A stretch of DNA of 64,000 bases from contig NZ_CP020477.1 of NCBI RefSeq assembly GCF_002116695.1, positions 372,001 through 436,000 of the forward strand, read 5' to 3'. The first letter of the stretch is position 1. Every line of letters starts with the position of its first letter. The translations under genes were made by a program, and so were the position numbers. The notes beneath the pieces were generated by a model. It was given only the letters and a program-made list of their open reading frames with translations, ran no database searches and was not told where the DNA came from. The stretch is from Acidianus manzaensis (lineage in GTDB: Archaea > Thermoproteota > Thermoprotei_A > Sulfolobales > Sulfolobaceae). Shown here piece after piece: positions 1 to 14,545 of this stretch.

Positions 1-1
1 A

Positions 2-574
2 GGAATTGTGGCTTTTTCAGTTTCTGGATCTATAAAGGCTATAGAAAAAAGAATGGATCTTCTAGGAATTATCACACTTGGATTCTCTACATCTTTAGCA
101 GGAGGTATTTTAGCTGATTTATTGCTTGGAATAACTCCACCTACTAACTTAATCTATTTACCTTATCCTACAGCTTCCTTTTTAACTAGTATAATGACAT
201 TTCTTTACTTTAGAAAATTTAACATTATTAATAAGATCTTGATTTATGCAGATGCGTTAGGATTAGGCGCTTTTACTGCTTCCGGCGCTTCTTTAGCTTA
301 TCATCTATCTCCATCACCTTTACTAGTTATAATGGTCGGAACTATAACTGCAGTTGGAGGGGGAGTATTAAGAGATATTCTAGCAAATGACATACCTCTA
401 GTTCTTACAAAGGAATTTTATGCTACCTCAGCTATAATTGGATCGTCAGCGTATTATATTTTAGCTTACCTTAATATTCCAGCTTATACTAACTCTAGTA
501 TTGTTTTACTTTTGACGTTCTTTTTAAGGGTAATAGCTATAATGAAAAAATGGAAATTACCTTCTATTAATTAA
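2..574 (+). CDS. TRIC/YadS-like (UPF0126) membrane protein, 5' partial
   Basis: Integral membrane protein of the glycine-rich TRIC/UPF0126 type, thought to form cation channels. It has about six to seven hydrophobic segments and two related halves, with [20 protein letters not shown] near the start and [17 protein letters not shown] in the second half; the GGGxLRD signature is typical of the family. The reading frame is open from base 2. The first possible start is a GTG at base 8, but family members have about ten more residues before the first glycine motif, so the true start most likely lies upstream of the window. The 3' end overlaps the convergent ABC permease gene by 4 bp. The transported ion is not known. 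Confidence 0.75.
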   Translation, partial: GIVAFSVSGSIKAIEKRMDLLGIITLGFSTSLAGGILADLLLGITPPTNLIYLPYPTASFLTSIMTFLYFRKFNIINKILIYADALGLGAFTASGASLAYHLSPSPLLVIMVGTITAVGGGVLRDILANDIPLVLTKEFYATSAIIGSSAYYILAYLNIPAYTNSSIVLLLTFFLRVIAIMKKWKLPSIN

Positions 575-1911
575 ACAAATCCATTTTCTACCATCTTTTC
601 TTCTACTTTTTTCCAAAAACTTGAGGATATTAGGAATGGCAAACTAAGAACAAACATAACTAGACTTGATATTATTCCAGACATTAAGCCTATAATTATT
701 GCAGGAATATATATTAAGATTAGTACTGGAAATGATAAGAATGTTATTAAGTATTGGATAGCTGTGTACCTATAATTTGGCATTGTATCTTCTTTTACTT
801 GAAACGGATTTAGTCTAGCTTGTATAGACGCTAAATAAATATAAGAAAATGGTAACGTAATTATTGTAGATATTCCAAGGCCTAAAGTCACAGGATTTAA
901 CATAAAGACAATACCGATAGGCAAGAAAATTAGCATTATACTAAGAGCTTTACTTAGAAGATAATATCTGGCATACTTAATAGGTGGTAAAAGACCCATG
1001 CTTATCCAAAGAGGCTCAAATGAAAATGCTGAGAATGCAGTATAATATAAGAACATTATTTCTATAATGGGAATAAACGTAATAAATTGAAATAAAGGTA
1101 TAATTTTGTTTATTATATAATATATTATAGATAGGATTATTGTTACGGCTAATATGTAAAAGACATTAATTCTAACTGATTTAAATGATGTATTACCCAT
1201 ATAGTTAAACCTAGCAAATATCTCAAAAAACGAGAAAGATCTAGTTACGATTGCCATAAAAGGAGATTTACCTGAGAAATTAATTGTTCTTTTCACTATT
1301 GGTTGATTTCCTTGTGTAAATACTTTAAATCTTATATTATCTAAATTTTGTAATGCAAAAAATACTGATAAACCAAGTAATAAAATAAGAAATATGTAAT
1401 TATAATCTAGACCTAGAAATATAGCGGTAGGAGAATAGTAGAAATGAAAGAAAGGAGATATGTACCAGAGCGCTAATAAACCTCCTATAAGAGCTTTGTA
1501 AGTTATTTTAGCATTGGCTAATGCTACGGATAATCCTACTGCAATTAATGCGAAGATAAAAGTAATTAAAATACCTAGTAAACCCAATAGTTTTAAAGTA
1601 AAAATGCCGAAAAATAACGAAAAATATCCTGTTACTATAAAATTTCCAATAAATAATGCTAATGAAATTTGTTTCTGATCTATAGGTAATGTAAGAAGAT
1701 AATATGCATCAGATTTCGTTAAAAGAACGCCAGAAGTGATCACATAAACTAAAAGCGTAAAAGCAAAAGTTGTAGTAACATAATAAAAGGAAAATGTAAA
1801 AGGAATAACATATACATATAAGCCTTCTAGAAATAATAAGAACAGATTTATGCCTAATACAGATCTATTTACTCTAGTTAAAATTATGAATTTAATTAAT
1901 TTACCTAACAT
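571..1911 (-). CDS. ABC-2 type transporter membrane subunit
   Basis: A 446-residue, very hydrophobic protein with about ten or more predicted membrane helices and no enzymatic motif. It is translationally coupled to the ATP-binding gene just upstream: its ATG overlaps the last 11 bp of that gene. This arrangement is typical of two-gene exporters in which the permease forms the channel and the ATPase drives it. No substrate-binding protein is nearby, which fits export of a lipid, drug or polypeptide rather than uptake. The substrate cannot be told from the sequence. It ends in a 4-bp overlap with the convergent TRIC-like gene. Confidence 0.75.
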   Translation of the reverse strand: MLGKLIKFIILTRVNRSVLGINLFLLFLEGLYVYVIPFTFSFYYVTTTFAFTLLVYVITSGVLLTKSDAYYLLTLPIDQKQISLALFIGNFIVTGYFSLFFGIFTLKLLGLLGILITFIFALIAVGLSVALANAKITYKALIGGLLALWYISPFFHFYYSPTAIFLGLDYNYIFLILLLGLSVFFALQNLDNIRFKVFTQGNQPIVKRTINFSGKSPFMAIVTRSFSFFEIFARFNYMGNTSFKSVRINVFYILAVTIILSIIYYIINKIIPLFQFITFIPIIEIMFLYYTAFSAFSFEPLWISMGLLPPIKYARYYLLSKALSIMLIFLPIGIVFMLNPVTLGLGISTIITLPFSYIYLASIQARLNPFQVKEDTMPNYRYTAIQYLITFLSFPVLILIYIPAIIIGLMSGIISSLVMFVLSLPFLISSSFWKKVEEKMVENGFV

Positions 1912-2611
1912 TAGCCATCATCCTGGCTACTATACTCTCTATTGGTTCATTTTCAGAGCCTAAATTTCTTAAATCTTGAATTGTACCAAACCATACTAAT
2001 GTACCTCTGGCTATCATTATTACATGATCTGTTAATCTTTGAGCTATACTCATAATATGTGTTGAAACTAGAAAGGTTGATTGCATAGAATTCAATAAAG
2101 AAATAACCTTTTCTTGTGTAGGTATATCTAAATAGTTTAAAGGCTCATCTAAGAGAATAATTCTAGGCTCATGAATAATTGATAAAGCTAAGGCTAATTT
2201 TTGTAAGTTTCCTCTAGATAGCCTTCCAGCTTGTATTCGCTCATATTGCCTTAAATCTAAGAGATCCATTAACTTTTCTGCTCTCTCTTTAGCATCAACC
2301 AAACCTCTTAATGAAGCTACATATTCTAGGTTTTCTCTAACACTTAGAGTTCTATACGGTAGAGGATCTTCTGGTAAGTACCCCATAATATTTCTTGCTT
2401 CTTTACTATCTGGTGGATAACCTCCAATGTATACTTCTCCATAATCAGGTTTAAGTAATCCAGCGAGAATTTTCATCGTTGTTGACTTTCCTGCTCCATT
2501 AGGACCTAAAAGAGAATATCTACCACCACATGGTATAGTAAATGATAAATTTTTTAATGCAATAACGTTATTGTAAGACTTCGAAACATTATTAACAACT
2601 ATACAATCCAT
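1901..2611 (-). CDS. ABC transporter ATP-binding protein (exporter type)
   Basis: A 236-residue ABC ATPase with all catalytic motifs. These are Walker [10 protein letters not shown] (about residues 37-45), Q-loop region [18 protein letters not shown] signature LSRGNLQK, Walker B IILLDEP and a switch histidine in VSTHIMS. The PED form of the Q-loop and the C-terminal extension resemble the CcmA/NatA exporter subgroup. It is the first gene of a two-gene operon with the ABC-2 permease, which it overlaps by 11 bp. The 290-bp AT-rich gap upstream separates it from the divergent TPR gene and must hold both promoters. Confidence 0.85.
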   Translation of the reverse strand: MDCIVVNNVSKSYNNVIALKNLSFTIPCGGRYSLLGPNGAGKSTTMKILAGLLKPDYGEVYIGGYPPDSKEARNIMGYLPEDPLPYRTLSVRENLEYVASLRGLVDAKERAEKLMDLLDLRQYERIQAGRLSRGNLQKLALALSIIHEPRIILLDEPLNYLDIPTQEKVISLLNSMQSTFLVSTHIMSIAQRLTDHVIMIARGTLVWFGTIQDLRNLGSENEPIESIVARMMANVR

Positions 2612-2901
2612 AGGTTTCTAATTGTTGGACTTCAATATTAATCTTTATCATATACACATTTATATTGAGGATTTATTATATATAAGTAATAAAATAATAA
2701 TTATATATATATATTAATATACTATAAATTTTCTAGATATTTTTAAGTTACTTTTTAGATAAACGGAAATTGATTTTAAATCATTGTTATTTATATCGCT
2801 ATTTTACAGCAAAAATATGATAAAATCTTGAATTAAGAATAGAGTCCTAATTGACAATAACGAAATATTTTAAAGCAAAAGTATATATAATAATATTTAA
2901 A

Positions 2902-3693
2902 ATGTCATTAGACCAGATTTTTAAGGATTACCAAAATGGTAATCTTAACTATGCATTAAAGCAATTAGAAGCTATTATAGCGTCTAATCCTTCTAAAGAA
3001 GCATACGAGTTAATGGGTAAGATACTTTTAGAGATGGGAAACGAAGATGAAGCACTACAGTTTTTCGATAAAGCAGGAGATGTAATTTCTAAAGCAAAAA
3101 TACTCATTTTAAAAGGAAATTATACAGAAGCTTTAGAAGAATTAAGAAATGAAAGTTCAATAGAAGCTAAATTATTGAGGGGAATTATTTACGTGCGATT
3201 AGAAAAGTATTCTGAAGCTTTAGAAGAATTAAGGAACCTAGAGGATAAAGTAGAAGATAATCCAATATATTTTAAAATTAGGGGAATAGCAGAATATTAT
3301 ACTGGAAATTACTATGAATCAATAAGAAATTTAACTAGAGCTATGCAAAATTATCCTTTAGATGCAGAATTATTCTACTATAGAGCTTTAGCTAAATTAG
3401 CTTTAGAAAAAGATAAAGAAGCAGAAAAAGATATTGATATTGCAATAAATCTTAATCCATACTATGCTGAAGCTTATTTCAATAAAGGATTAATTAGGGA
3501 AAAGAAAGGAAAAATTGAAGAGGCAATCTCGTATTATAGTAGAAGTATAGAAATTAATCCAGAAATGATTAATGCGTATGTAAGAAGAGCTAAAGCCTAC
3601 ATGAAATCTGGAATGGAAGATGAAGCTATAAAAGATATAAAAGTAGTAAAAAAATTAGAAAAAGAAAAGAATAATACTGATAAAAATTACTGA
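2902..3693 (+). CDS. TPR-repeat protein
   Basis: A 263-residue soluble protein made almost entirely of tetratricopeptide repeats, recognisable by recurrent patterns such as AYELMGKILLEMGNEDEALQ, YFNKGLIREKKGKIEEAI and AYVRRAKAYMKSGMEDEAI. About six to seven helix pairs are visible. TPR proteins act as protein-protein scaffolds. I place the start at the ATG at 2902: the TATA-like box TTTTAAAG at 2868-2875 lies about 27-30 nt upstream, as expected for a leaderless gene. An in-frame TTG at 2851 would add 17 residues that do not look like TPR. It converges on the membrane kinase gene, separated by only 39 bp. Confidence 0.8.
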   Translation: MSLDQIFKDYQNGNLNYALKQLEAIIASNPSKEAYELMGKILLEMGNEDEALQFFDKAGDVISKAKILILKGNYTEALEELRNESSIEAKLLRGIIYVRLEKYSEALEELRNLEDKVEDNPIYFKIRGIAEYYTGNYYESIRNLTRAMQNYPLDAELFYYRALAKLALEKDKEAEKDIDIAINLNPYYAEAYFNKGLIREKKGKIEEAISYYSRSIEINPEMINAYVRRAKAYMKSGMEDEAIKDIKVVKKLEKEKNNTDKNY

Positions 3694-3732
3694 TTATTAT
3701 TCAATTAAAATAAATTAATTCAAATGTATATA

Positions 3733-6093
3733 TTAGCTTACACTTTTTATTATTGTGTTTAATTGTAAAATTACAGAATCTATATTTGGTCTTTTTAGCG
3801 GGTCAGGATTTGTCATAGATTTTATTAGATTTTCGAAAATAGAATCTGAAATTCTTAGACCTTGATAATATTTTAAATATTCTGTCTCTGCAGTTTGTAA
3901 GTACATTTTATAGCTTGAATTTCCAGATAAATAATACTCAACTGATTTATCTAAATAAGATATTAAAGAAGGCGAATTATATGGTTCTCTAGTTAATAAT
4001 TTATAAATAGTCGCACCAAAGGCATATATATCCATATTCTTTGACGCACCTTTTCCTTCAAGCATATATTTTACTTGATCAACTCCACAATACTGAGGAG
4101 TATATTCCATAAATCTTTCTCCAACTTGTCTGGCAGAACCTAAATCTCCTAACTTAGCTACTACATTAAGGCTTAAGTTCTTCAAAACCTCTTCTCCAAA
4201 TCTCCCTGGAGAGCTAGAAAAGAATATATTGCTAGGCTTAATATCCAGATGAACGTAATTTTGGTCGTGGATTGTTTTTATTGCTCTAGCTATTTGTAAG
4301 GAAATTATTGCTACTATCTTTTTCCAAGAAGAGGAAAGATATAATGCGTCATTTTGTAGTAAATCCTCTGCTGTTCCACCTGACATATATTCCATAACAA
4401 TAGCAGGAGGATTCTGATAGTATAGTTGAACGTTCTTACTCATTGTTATTGACTTTATTAAATTCACATCAATAAATATTCCATATAGTTTTACAATATT
4501 TACTGATTTTTCTGATATTTCTTGTAACTTAGATGATTCCTTAGAGATATCAACAAATGTTGTAAAGCTTTCCTTACTATCTCTAGAAGAAGATAACTTA
4601 GGAATTTTTATGGCATATTTTTCACCATCCCTTTCTCCCAAAAGAACATATGACGTTCCTCCTATTCCTAAAACTTGTGTAATTTTATATCCATAAATCT
4701 CAGTATTAACCCATAATTCTGGTTTCCAACTTTCTAACGATGGAAGGGATATGTTTAGTTGCTGAGTATTCATTTGTAAACCTAAAATACTAGGTAATAT
4801 TGCTTTAACTCTTTCTTTTAAATTCTTATCTTGTGTTTTACTAATTACGAATCCAGACAACCTCTCAGCTGACTCTTTGTCTCTCTGAGCTAAAGCTTTT
4901 ATTAAGCCTATAACATCTTCTGGTATTTTTTCCTTAGAAATGATACAATCTGCTGCATTTTTTAAATTAGCACAATATAAATAATCTATTTTTCCCTTTG
5001 ATGGCAACCATATTATTGCATCACATTCTTTTTTATTTATAGCATCGCAATAAATTCTTGATGTTGAATATCCTAACTTATTTAAACTCTTTAAATAGAG
5101 ATTAGCCCTATTAATTCTTCCATCAGATATAGCCTCAAATAAACTTTTTTCTATTTTACTTGGATCTTCTATACTTTTTGGTATTACTGAACTTCCTGAC
5201 ATAAGAAATTCCAAAGATATTATTGGATTAATAAATATAAATGGTATAGAAATTATAGCTGAAATAATAGAAGCTATTAAAGATGCTAGTAAATCTTTCT
5301 TAAGATTAAATAATATACTAATGATTAGTACTAATAAATCAATAGCTATAACTGTAAGGAATATTAGAGTAAAATTCAAACCATTCAAAATAGATGAGAT
5401 ACTTAGTGCTGTGGATTTGTAAAATAACAAATAAAATAATCCTGGTATAAAGCTAACTAGAATATAAGGAAGGCCAACGTTCCTTATAGAACTAAAAACT
5501 GTAATATCCTTTTTGCTCCAACTTAATAACACATATCCTATGGTTGCCATAATTATAGAATATATAGCAAAAGTATTACCAAAATGTAATGTAATGTATG
5601 GAATATCATTAATTAATTGGCTAAAAGATGATATTTGAGATATTGAATATTGAAATAATACTCCAACTATTAACAATGAAAAGGCTACACCAGATATTTG
5701 TGATTTTATTCCATTTCCAAAATATGCGAACAGAGGAATACTAATAATTGTTATTGCAATAAGAATTATGTAAAAAAGTAGAGAAACAGAATATGGGAAT
5801 ATTTGATTATATAATACAGGAGGAAATAGTGTAGGCAATACTATAGACGACAATATAAATCCTATTCCTAATGATTTAGGAGTAGGTCTTATAGAAAGAA
5901 CTAAGGAGAATATAATTAAACTTTCAATTATTATAAATTCAGCTGTTTTACCAAAAGAGTAAGTAGAAGTAAAATTGTTTGTAGTAAATAATGTAATATA
6001 ATTATATTCTTTTATTAAAAGATAACTTACAAACAAAGTCAATACTATGTATAATATCCTTATACCAGTAAAAATTCCACTTTTGATTCTCAT
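3733..6093 (-). CDS. Membrane-anchored eukaryotic-type Ser/Thr protein kinase
   Basis: A 786-residue protein. Residues 1 to about 300 hold roughly eight membrane helices. A linker of about 170 residues follows, then a C-terminal kinase domain (about 469-786). Visible kinase features are the glycine loop GIGGTSYV (476-483), the ATP-binding lysine in YAIK (K496), the catalytic loop HLDIKPSN with D617 (HLD instead of HRD) and the metal-binding D650 in a DLG version of DFG. All key residues are present, so it should be active. The linker has two cysteine pairs (spacings CX7C and CX8C) that could form disulfides or bind metal. Orientation suggests the kinase domain is cytoplasmic. The convergent TPR gene may encode a partner, but that is inference. 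Confidence 0.85.
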   Translation of the reverse strand: MRIKSGIFTGIRILYIVLTLFVSYLLIKEYNYITLFTTNNFTSTYSFGKTAEFIIIESLIIFSLVLSIRPTPKSLGIGFILSSIVLPTLFPPVLYNQIFPYSVSLLFYIILIAITIISIPLFAYFGNGIKSQISGVAFSLLIVGVLFQYSISQISSFSQLINDIPYITLHFGNTFAIYSIIMATIGYVLLSWSKKDITVFSSIRNVGLPYILVSFIPGLFYLLFYKSTALSISSILNGLNFTLIFLTVIAIDLLVLIISILFNLKKDLLASLIASIISAIISIPFIFINPIISLEFLMSGSSVIPKSIEDPSKIEKSLFEAISDGRINRANLYLKSLNKLGYSTSRIYCDAINKKECDAIIWLPSKGKIDYLYCANLKNAADCIISKEKIPEDVIGLIKALAQRDKESAERLSGFVISKTQDKNLKERVKAILPSILGLQMNTQQLNISLPSLESWKPELWVNTEIYGYKITQVLGIGGTSYVLLGERDGEKYAIKIPKLSSSRDSKESFTTFVDISKESSKLQEISEKSVNIVKLYGIFIDVNLIKSITMSKNVQLYYQNPPAIVMEYMSGGTAEDLLQNDALYLSSSWKKIVAIISLQIARAIKTIHDQNYVHLDIKPSNIFFSSSPGRFGEEVLKNLSLNVVAKLGDLGSARQVGERFMEYTPQYCGVDQVKYMLEGKGASKNMDIYAFGATIYKLLTREPYNSPSLISYLDKSVEYYLSGNSSYKMYLQTAETEYLKYYQGLRISDSIFENLIKSMTNPDPLKRPNIDSVILQLNTIIKSVS

Positions 6094-6181
6094 ACATAAA
6101 CTACAAATAGTAATGAATTAAAAATTTTCACTTAGTTTTATCTTGTAAATGACTATAATTAAAAAATAGTTATAAGTTAAT

Positions 6182-8164
<1,983 letters not shown>

Positions 8165-8210
8165 AAAATATTGATCTTAACCATTATTAATATAAGCAGT
8201 TTTTGAAAAC

Positions 8211-8227
8211 TATCTAATAATTAGATA
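8211..8227. promoter_or_regulatory. Palindrome in divergent intergenic region
   Basis: TATCTAAT-A-ATTAGATA is a perfect inverted repeat with 8-bp arms around a single base. It lies 47 bp upstream of the acyl-CoA ligase start and 100 bp upstream of the MBL hydrolase start. It could be an operator for the ligase; only symmetry and position support this. Confidence 0.3.
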
Positions 8228-8327
8228 ACTATGTTAAAGAGAATTTACACTATTTTTAATATAATTTCTAAAAGTAGAATCTTTAAAAGCAGATAACTCT
8301 AAAAAGACTAAAAAATAATTATAGCAA

Positions 8328-9089
8328 ATGCCTTGTACTGGAATTCACGCATTACCTTCTGGTCCAATAGAATTCCCAGAAGCAGTATATTCTTTCATAA
8401 TTTGCGATGAGAAAGTAGTAATGATTGATGGAGGAGTAACAAATAGTATAATGGATGTAAATTTTTTAGATAAAATAGATTATTTAGTTATATCACATTT
8501 ACACATAGATCATATAGGATTAGTCCCAGATATAGTAAACACGTACAAACCTAAAATACTAGTTTACCAAGGATACAAGAAATATTTAGAAGATCCTACA
8601 AAAATAAACGAAACTGCTAGAAAAGTACTAGGTGATTTAGTAGATATTTATGGGGAAGTCAAACCAATAAAAGGAGAAATCATAGAAGTATCGGGCGGAG
8701 AAGAGATAAACCTTGGAAAGAATATTATGAAGATATACTATACACCAGGTCATGCAAAACATCATATTTCAGTAATGATTGGAGATATACTATATACTGG
8801 CGACTCTGCCGGCGGTAGATATAACGGAATACCTTTCCCCACTACTCCTCCTCCATTAGATCTTAAACAATACTTGAAAAGCTTAGAATTTCAAATAAGT
8901 TTAGAACCTAGACTAGTTGGCTTGTCTCATGGGGGATTAGTTAATTCTATTCACCTTAAAGAGCATTACAAACAACTCACTGAAGGAACCTACAAAATAA
9001 ATATAGAGTTAGGAGGAACAAAAGACGATATCTTAAAAAGACACTTAGAAATAAATTATAAAGGAATAGAATTAGCGAAAAATAAATAA
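8328..9089 (+). CDS. MBL-fold metallo-hydrolase
   Basis: A 253-residue metallo-beta-lactamase-fold hydrolase. The metal site is visible as HLHIDH (H57, H59, D61, H62), with further ligands in TPGHAKHH, DSAG and the late SHGG histidine. The domain is complete without a signal peptide, so it acts in the cytoplasm. Glyoxalase II-like thioesterase, quorum-lactonase-like and nuclease-like activities all occur in this fold; with no extra domain the substrate is undetermined. It lies beside acyl-CoA metabolism genes, which mildly favours a thioester substrate. The gene starts with ATG and ends 16 bp before the convergent permease stop. Confidence 0.75.
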   Translation: MPCTGIHALPSGPIEFPEAVYSFIICDEKVVMIDGGVTNSIMDVNFLDKIDYLVISHLHIDHIGLVPDIVNTYKPKILVYQGYKKYLEDPTKINETARKVLGDLVDIYGEVKPIKGEIIEVSGGEEINLGKNIMKIYYTPGHAKHHISVMIGDILYTGDSAGGRYNGIPFPTTPPPLDLKQYLKSLEFQISLEPRLVGLSHGGLVNSIHLKEHYKQLTEGTYKINIELGGTKDDILKRHLEINYKGIELAKNK

Positions 9090-9105
9090 AAAAGATCAAT
9101 TAAGA

Positions 9106-11025
9106 TTATGGCTCTTTTGTTTGTTCAATTATTTCCTCTATTGCATCAGTTCTAAATCCAGATTTTACCGCTGCATAATGGAATATAAGGAATATTACAG
9201 CAGCTATTATTACATCGTATGGAAATGCTATTATTGTATCTGGACCTAATGAACCAAAATATGATAAAATGAATATTGCAAATATTAAAGCTAATAGCCA
9301 TAGACTAGATTTAATTTCTTTCTTTACATCAGCAGAAGTAAAATTCCATAGCATCGTTACATTAAATATAATTAGAGCAAGAATAATTAAAATATAAATT
9401 GCAAATGCAGTTAGATTATTAGTAAATGCCTTAGCAGAAATATTATATGCTGCAAAATAATACATGAAGGAAGATGCTAATACAACAGCAATATCAATTA
9501 CACCTAGAATATATGAATATAATTTTGGCATTCCTAGTCTAGTAGCGTAATATCCAAAGAATATTGGAAGACCTATAAATATTGCTACTACTAAGTAAAA
9601 TAGGGTCTCATAAGAAGACCAGTATACTATTAATCCAGCAGCTGCAGTGGCTATTGGTGCTATTATTTTTGCACCTGGAACTACAAATTTCCTCTTCAAA
9701 TCGGGCGCAGTTTTTCTTAACGTCTCTAAACCAATTCCACCCATAACATAAGTAAAGACAGTAGCAGACGAGATAAAGCCCACTAAAGATTCCCAAGATG
9801 GAAAAGGTAACATGAATATAGCAGCTATAATTGTAGCAGCAATCAAGGAAAATACTGGTACCTTAGTTTTACCAACTTTCAAGAATAAACCAGGTAAATA
9901 GCCATTGCTTGCAAATCCATAAATTGTTCTTCCTGCTGTTCCAGTATATATCCAACCAGTACCACTTGGAGATATTACTGCGTCTATCAGCAAAATAATA
10001 CTCCATACTGCAAATAAAGATAAGATTGCTCCAACTATAGGAGCAGATTTAAATATTTCGTAGAATGGACCTGACGTTAATGGAACTCCAGTTACACTTG
10101 AATTAGAATATTGTAAAGCAGTCCAATTACCTGGAACTACAGGTTTTCCATTATAAACTATATTAGACCAATCAATTCCTCCAGTATAGGCAACTTGTAA
10201 TAATGTGTAAAGAGCAATTCCTATTAATAATGAACCTAATACTGCAAATGGAATATCTTTTTGTGGATTCTTTCCTTCTCCTCCATATTCTACTGCTTGT
10301 CTAAATCCTAGATATGAGAATATTACACCAGTTGTAGGTATAGCAAATAATACCGGACCAAATCCAGATAAACCAGAAGCATTCATAGAGGCCGCAGGGA
10401 AAAATCCACCTCCTAAAGTAAAATTACTAGGATGAAAGTAAAATGCTAATAATATTACGACAGTCAATGAAGGTATTATTAATTTCCACCAACCTACGAA
10501 GTGAGTAACTTTACCTGTCCAATTTACTCCAGCATATTGTAAAAGGAAGAATAACACTAATAAAATATAAGCAGAAATTATTCCTAAAGGTGTTAAAACA
10601 CCATCTGGATATGCTAGAGCAGGAACTAAAGCAGACAAATAAGTTATTGCTGCAGTAGCTTCAATAGCAGGAACTGAAGCAGCAGAAAGAAAATATGTCC
10701 ACGTTACAATATAACCTGTAACACCACCGTGAGTATAGTGAGGATATCTTACAATTCCGCCAGATTTAGGTATTGCTGCACCTATTTCAGCATACGCTAA
10801 GCCTATAAAAATTATAAGTATACCAGCTACTATCCATGATAATACTCCCGCACCTCCAGCATAAGCTGCTGTATATAATGATCCAAATAACCATCCGGAA
10901 CCAATAACTCCACCTAGTGATAAAAATAATAATTCCCATTTGTTTAGTGCTCTTCTTAATTGTCTATCAGAAACTGTTCCATAATCTTTAATTCCTTTTA
11001 CTCCTCCTTCTCCTTCTTTTGCCAT
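9106..11025 (-). CDS. APC-family amino acid permease
   Basis: A 639-residue transporter of the amino acid-polyamine-organocation superfamily. The first helix carries the diagnostic GGVIGSGWLFGS motif after the cytoplasmic ELLFLSLGG stretch. About 14 hydrophobic segments are visible, more than the usual 12, with long loops between them. The acidic C-terminal tail is cytoplasmic. It is probably a proton- or cation-coupled importer of an amino acid. It is a single transcription unit; the 307 bp upstream are non-coding and contain an inverted repeat (see 11102-11115). Confidence 0.85.
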   Translation of the reverse strand: MAKEGEGGVKGIKDYGTVSDRQLRRALNKWELLFLSLGGVIGSGWLFGSLYTAAYAGGAGVLSWIVAGILIIFIGLAYAEIGAAIPKSGGIVRYPHYTHGGVTGYIVTWTYFLSAASVPAIEATAAITYLSALVPALAYPDGVLTPLGIISAYILLVLFFLLQYAGVNWTGKVTHFVGWWKLIIPSLTVVILLAFYFHPSNFTLGGGFFPAASMNASGLSGFGPVLFAIPTTGVIFSYLGFRQAVEYGGEGKNPQKDIPFAVLGSLLIGIALYTLLQVAYTGGIDWSNIVYNGKPVVPGNWTALQYSNSSVTGVPLTSGPFYEIFKSAPIVGAILSLFAVWSIILLIDAVISPSGTGWIYTGTAGRTIYGFASNGYLPGLFLKVGKTKVPVFSLIAATIIAAIFMLPFPSWESLVGFISSATVFTYVMGGIGLETLRKTAPDLKRKFVVPGAKIIAPIATAAAGLIVYWSSYETLFYLVVAIFIGLPIFFGYYATRLGMPKLYSYILGVIDIAVVLASSFMYYFAAYNISAKAFTNNLTAFAIYILIILALIIFNVTMLWNFTSADVKKEIKSSLWLLALIFAIFILSYFGSLGPDTIIAFPYDVIIAAVIFLIFHYAAVKSGFRTDAIEEIIEQTKEP

Positions 11026-11332
11026 AATTTTAATAGGTTGTTAAATAGTTTAAAAACTTATCTAATATTTGCATGCTAATTAATTCTAGATTCTATACAA
11101 TAAGTATACATACTTTAACATAAGATGATGAGTAGTTATAAATATGATATAAACTTTAATTATTTAAATGAATTAAATACTTTAAATAGTACATTTAATA
11201 GAAGTAAAGATTATATAATTTGCAAATTATGAATCAGACAAGTCTATGTAATTATCTAAAATATTAGATTTAAAAATGGCAAAATTTTAAAATACTTTAT
11301 AAATAATAAATATCTTCATTTATTATAAAATA
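11026..11332. other. Non-coding gap with permease promoter
   Basis: A 307-bp AT-rich stretch between the permease start and the end of the 3-hydroxypropionyl-CoA synthetase gene. I find no open reading frame of note and no RNA signature on either strand. It must hold the permease promoter, and it includes the AAGTAT-AC-ATACTT repeat. Confidence 0.5.
11102..11115. promoter_or_regulatory. Inverted repeat upstream of permease
   Basis: AAGTAT-AC-ATACTT, 6-bp arms around two bases, about 77 bp upstream of the amino acid permease start. The half-site core AAGTAT also occurs in inverted repeats before the 3-hydroxypropionyl-CoA synthetase and the Lrp-like regulator. This hints at a shared regulator, but the motif is simple and AT-rich. 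Confidence 0.25.
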
Positions 11333-13297
<1,965 letters not shown>

Positions 13298-13306
13298 AAT
13301 ATATCA

Positions 13307-13322
13307 TATAAGTATGCTTATA
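13307..13322. promoter_or_regulatory. Inverted repeat before 3-hydroxypropionyl-CoA synthetase
   Basis: TATAAG-TATG-CTTATA, 6-bp arms with a 4-base spacer, beginning 9 bp before the start codon at 13297. A protein bound here would cover the expected transcription start of a leaderless gene. It shares the ATAAGTAT half-site with the repeat before the Lrp-like gene. Confidence 0.3.
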
Positions 13323-13347
13323 CATTATTAAAAAATATTATCTTATA

Positions 13348-14445
<1,098 letters not shown>

Positions 14446-14545
14446 ATTTTAGCTGTAAAGTTTAAAAACATTCCAGATTTTTCTAATATCAAATGCAGTA
14501 AATACAGATAATAAAAAAGAAATTACTGTAGAAATGAATTATTTA

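Noticed and set aside
8328..9089. Reading the MBL protein as an antibiotic beta-lactamase
   Set aside because: The fold is shared by many hydrolases and nothing points to beta-lactams in this archaeon.
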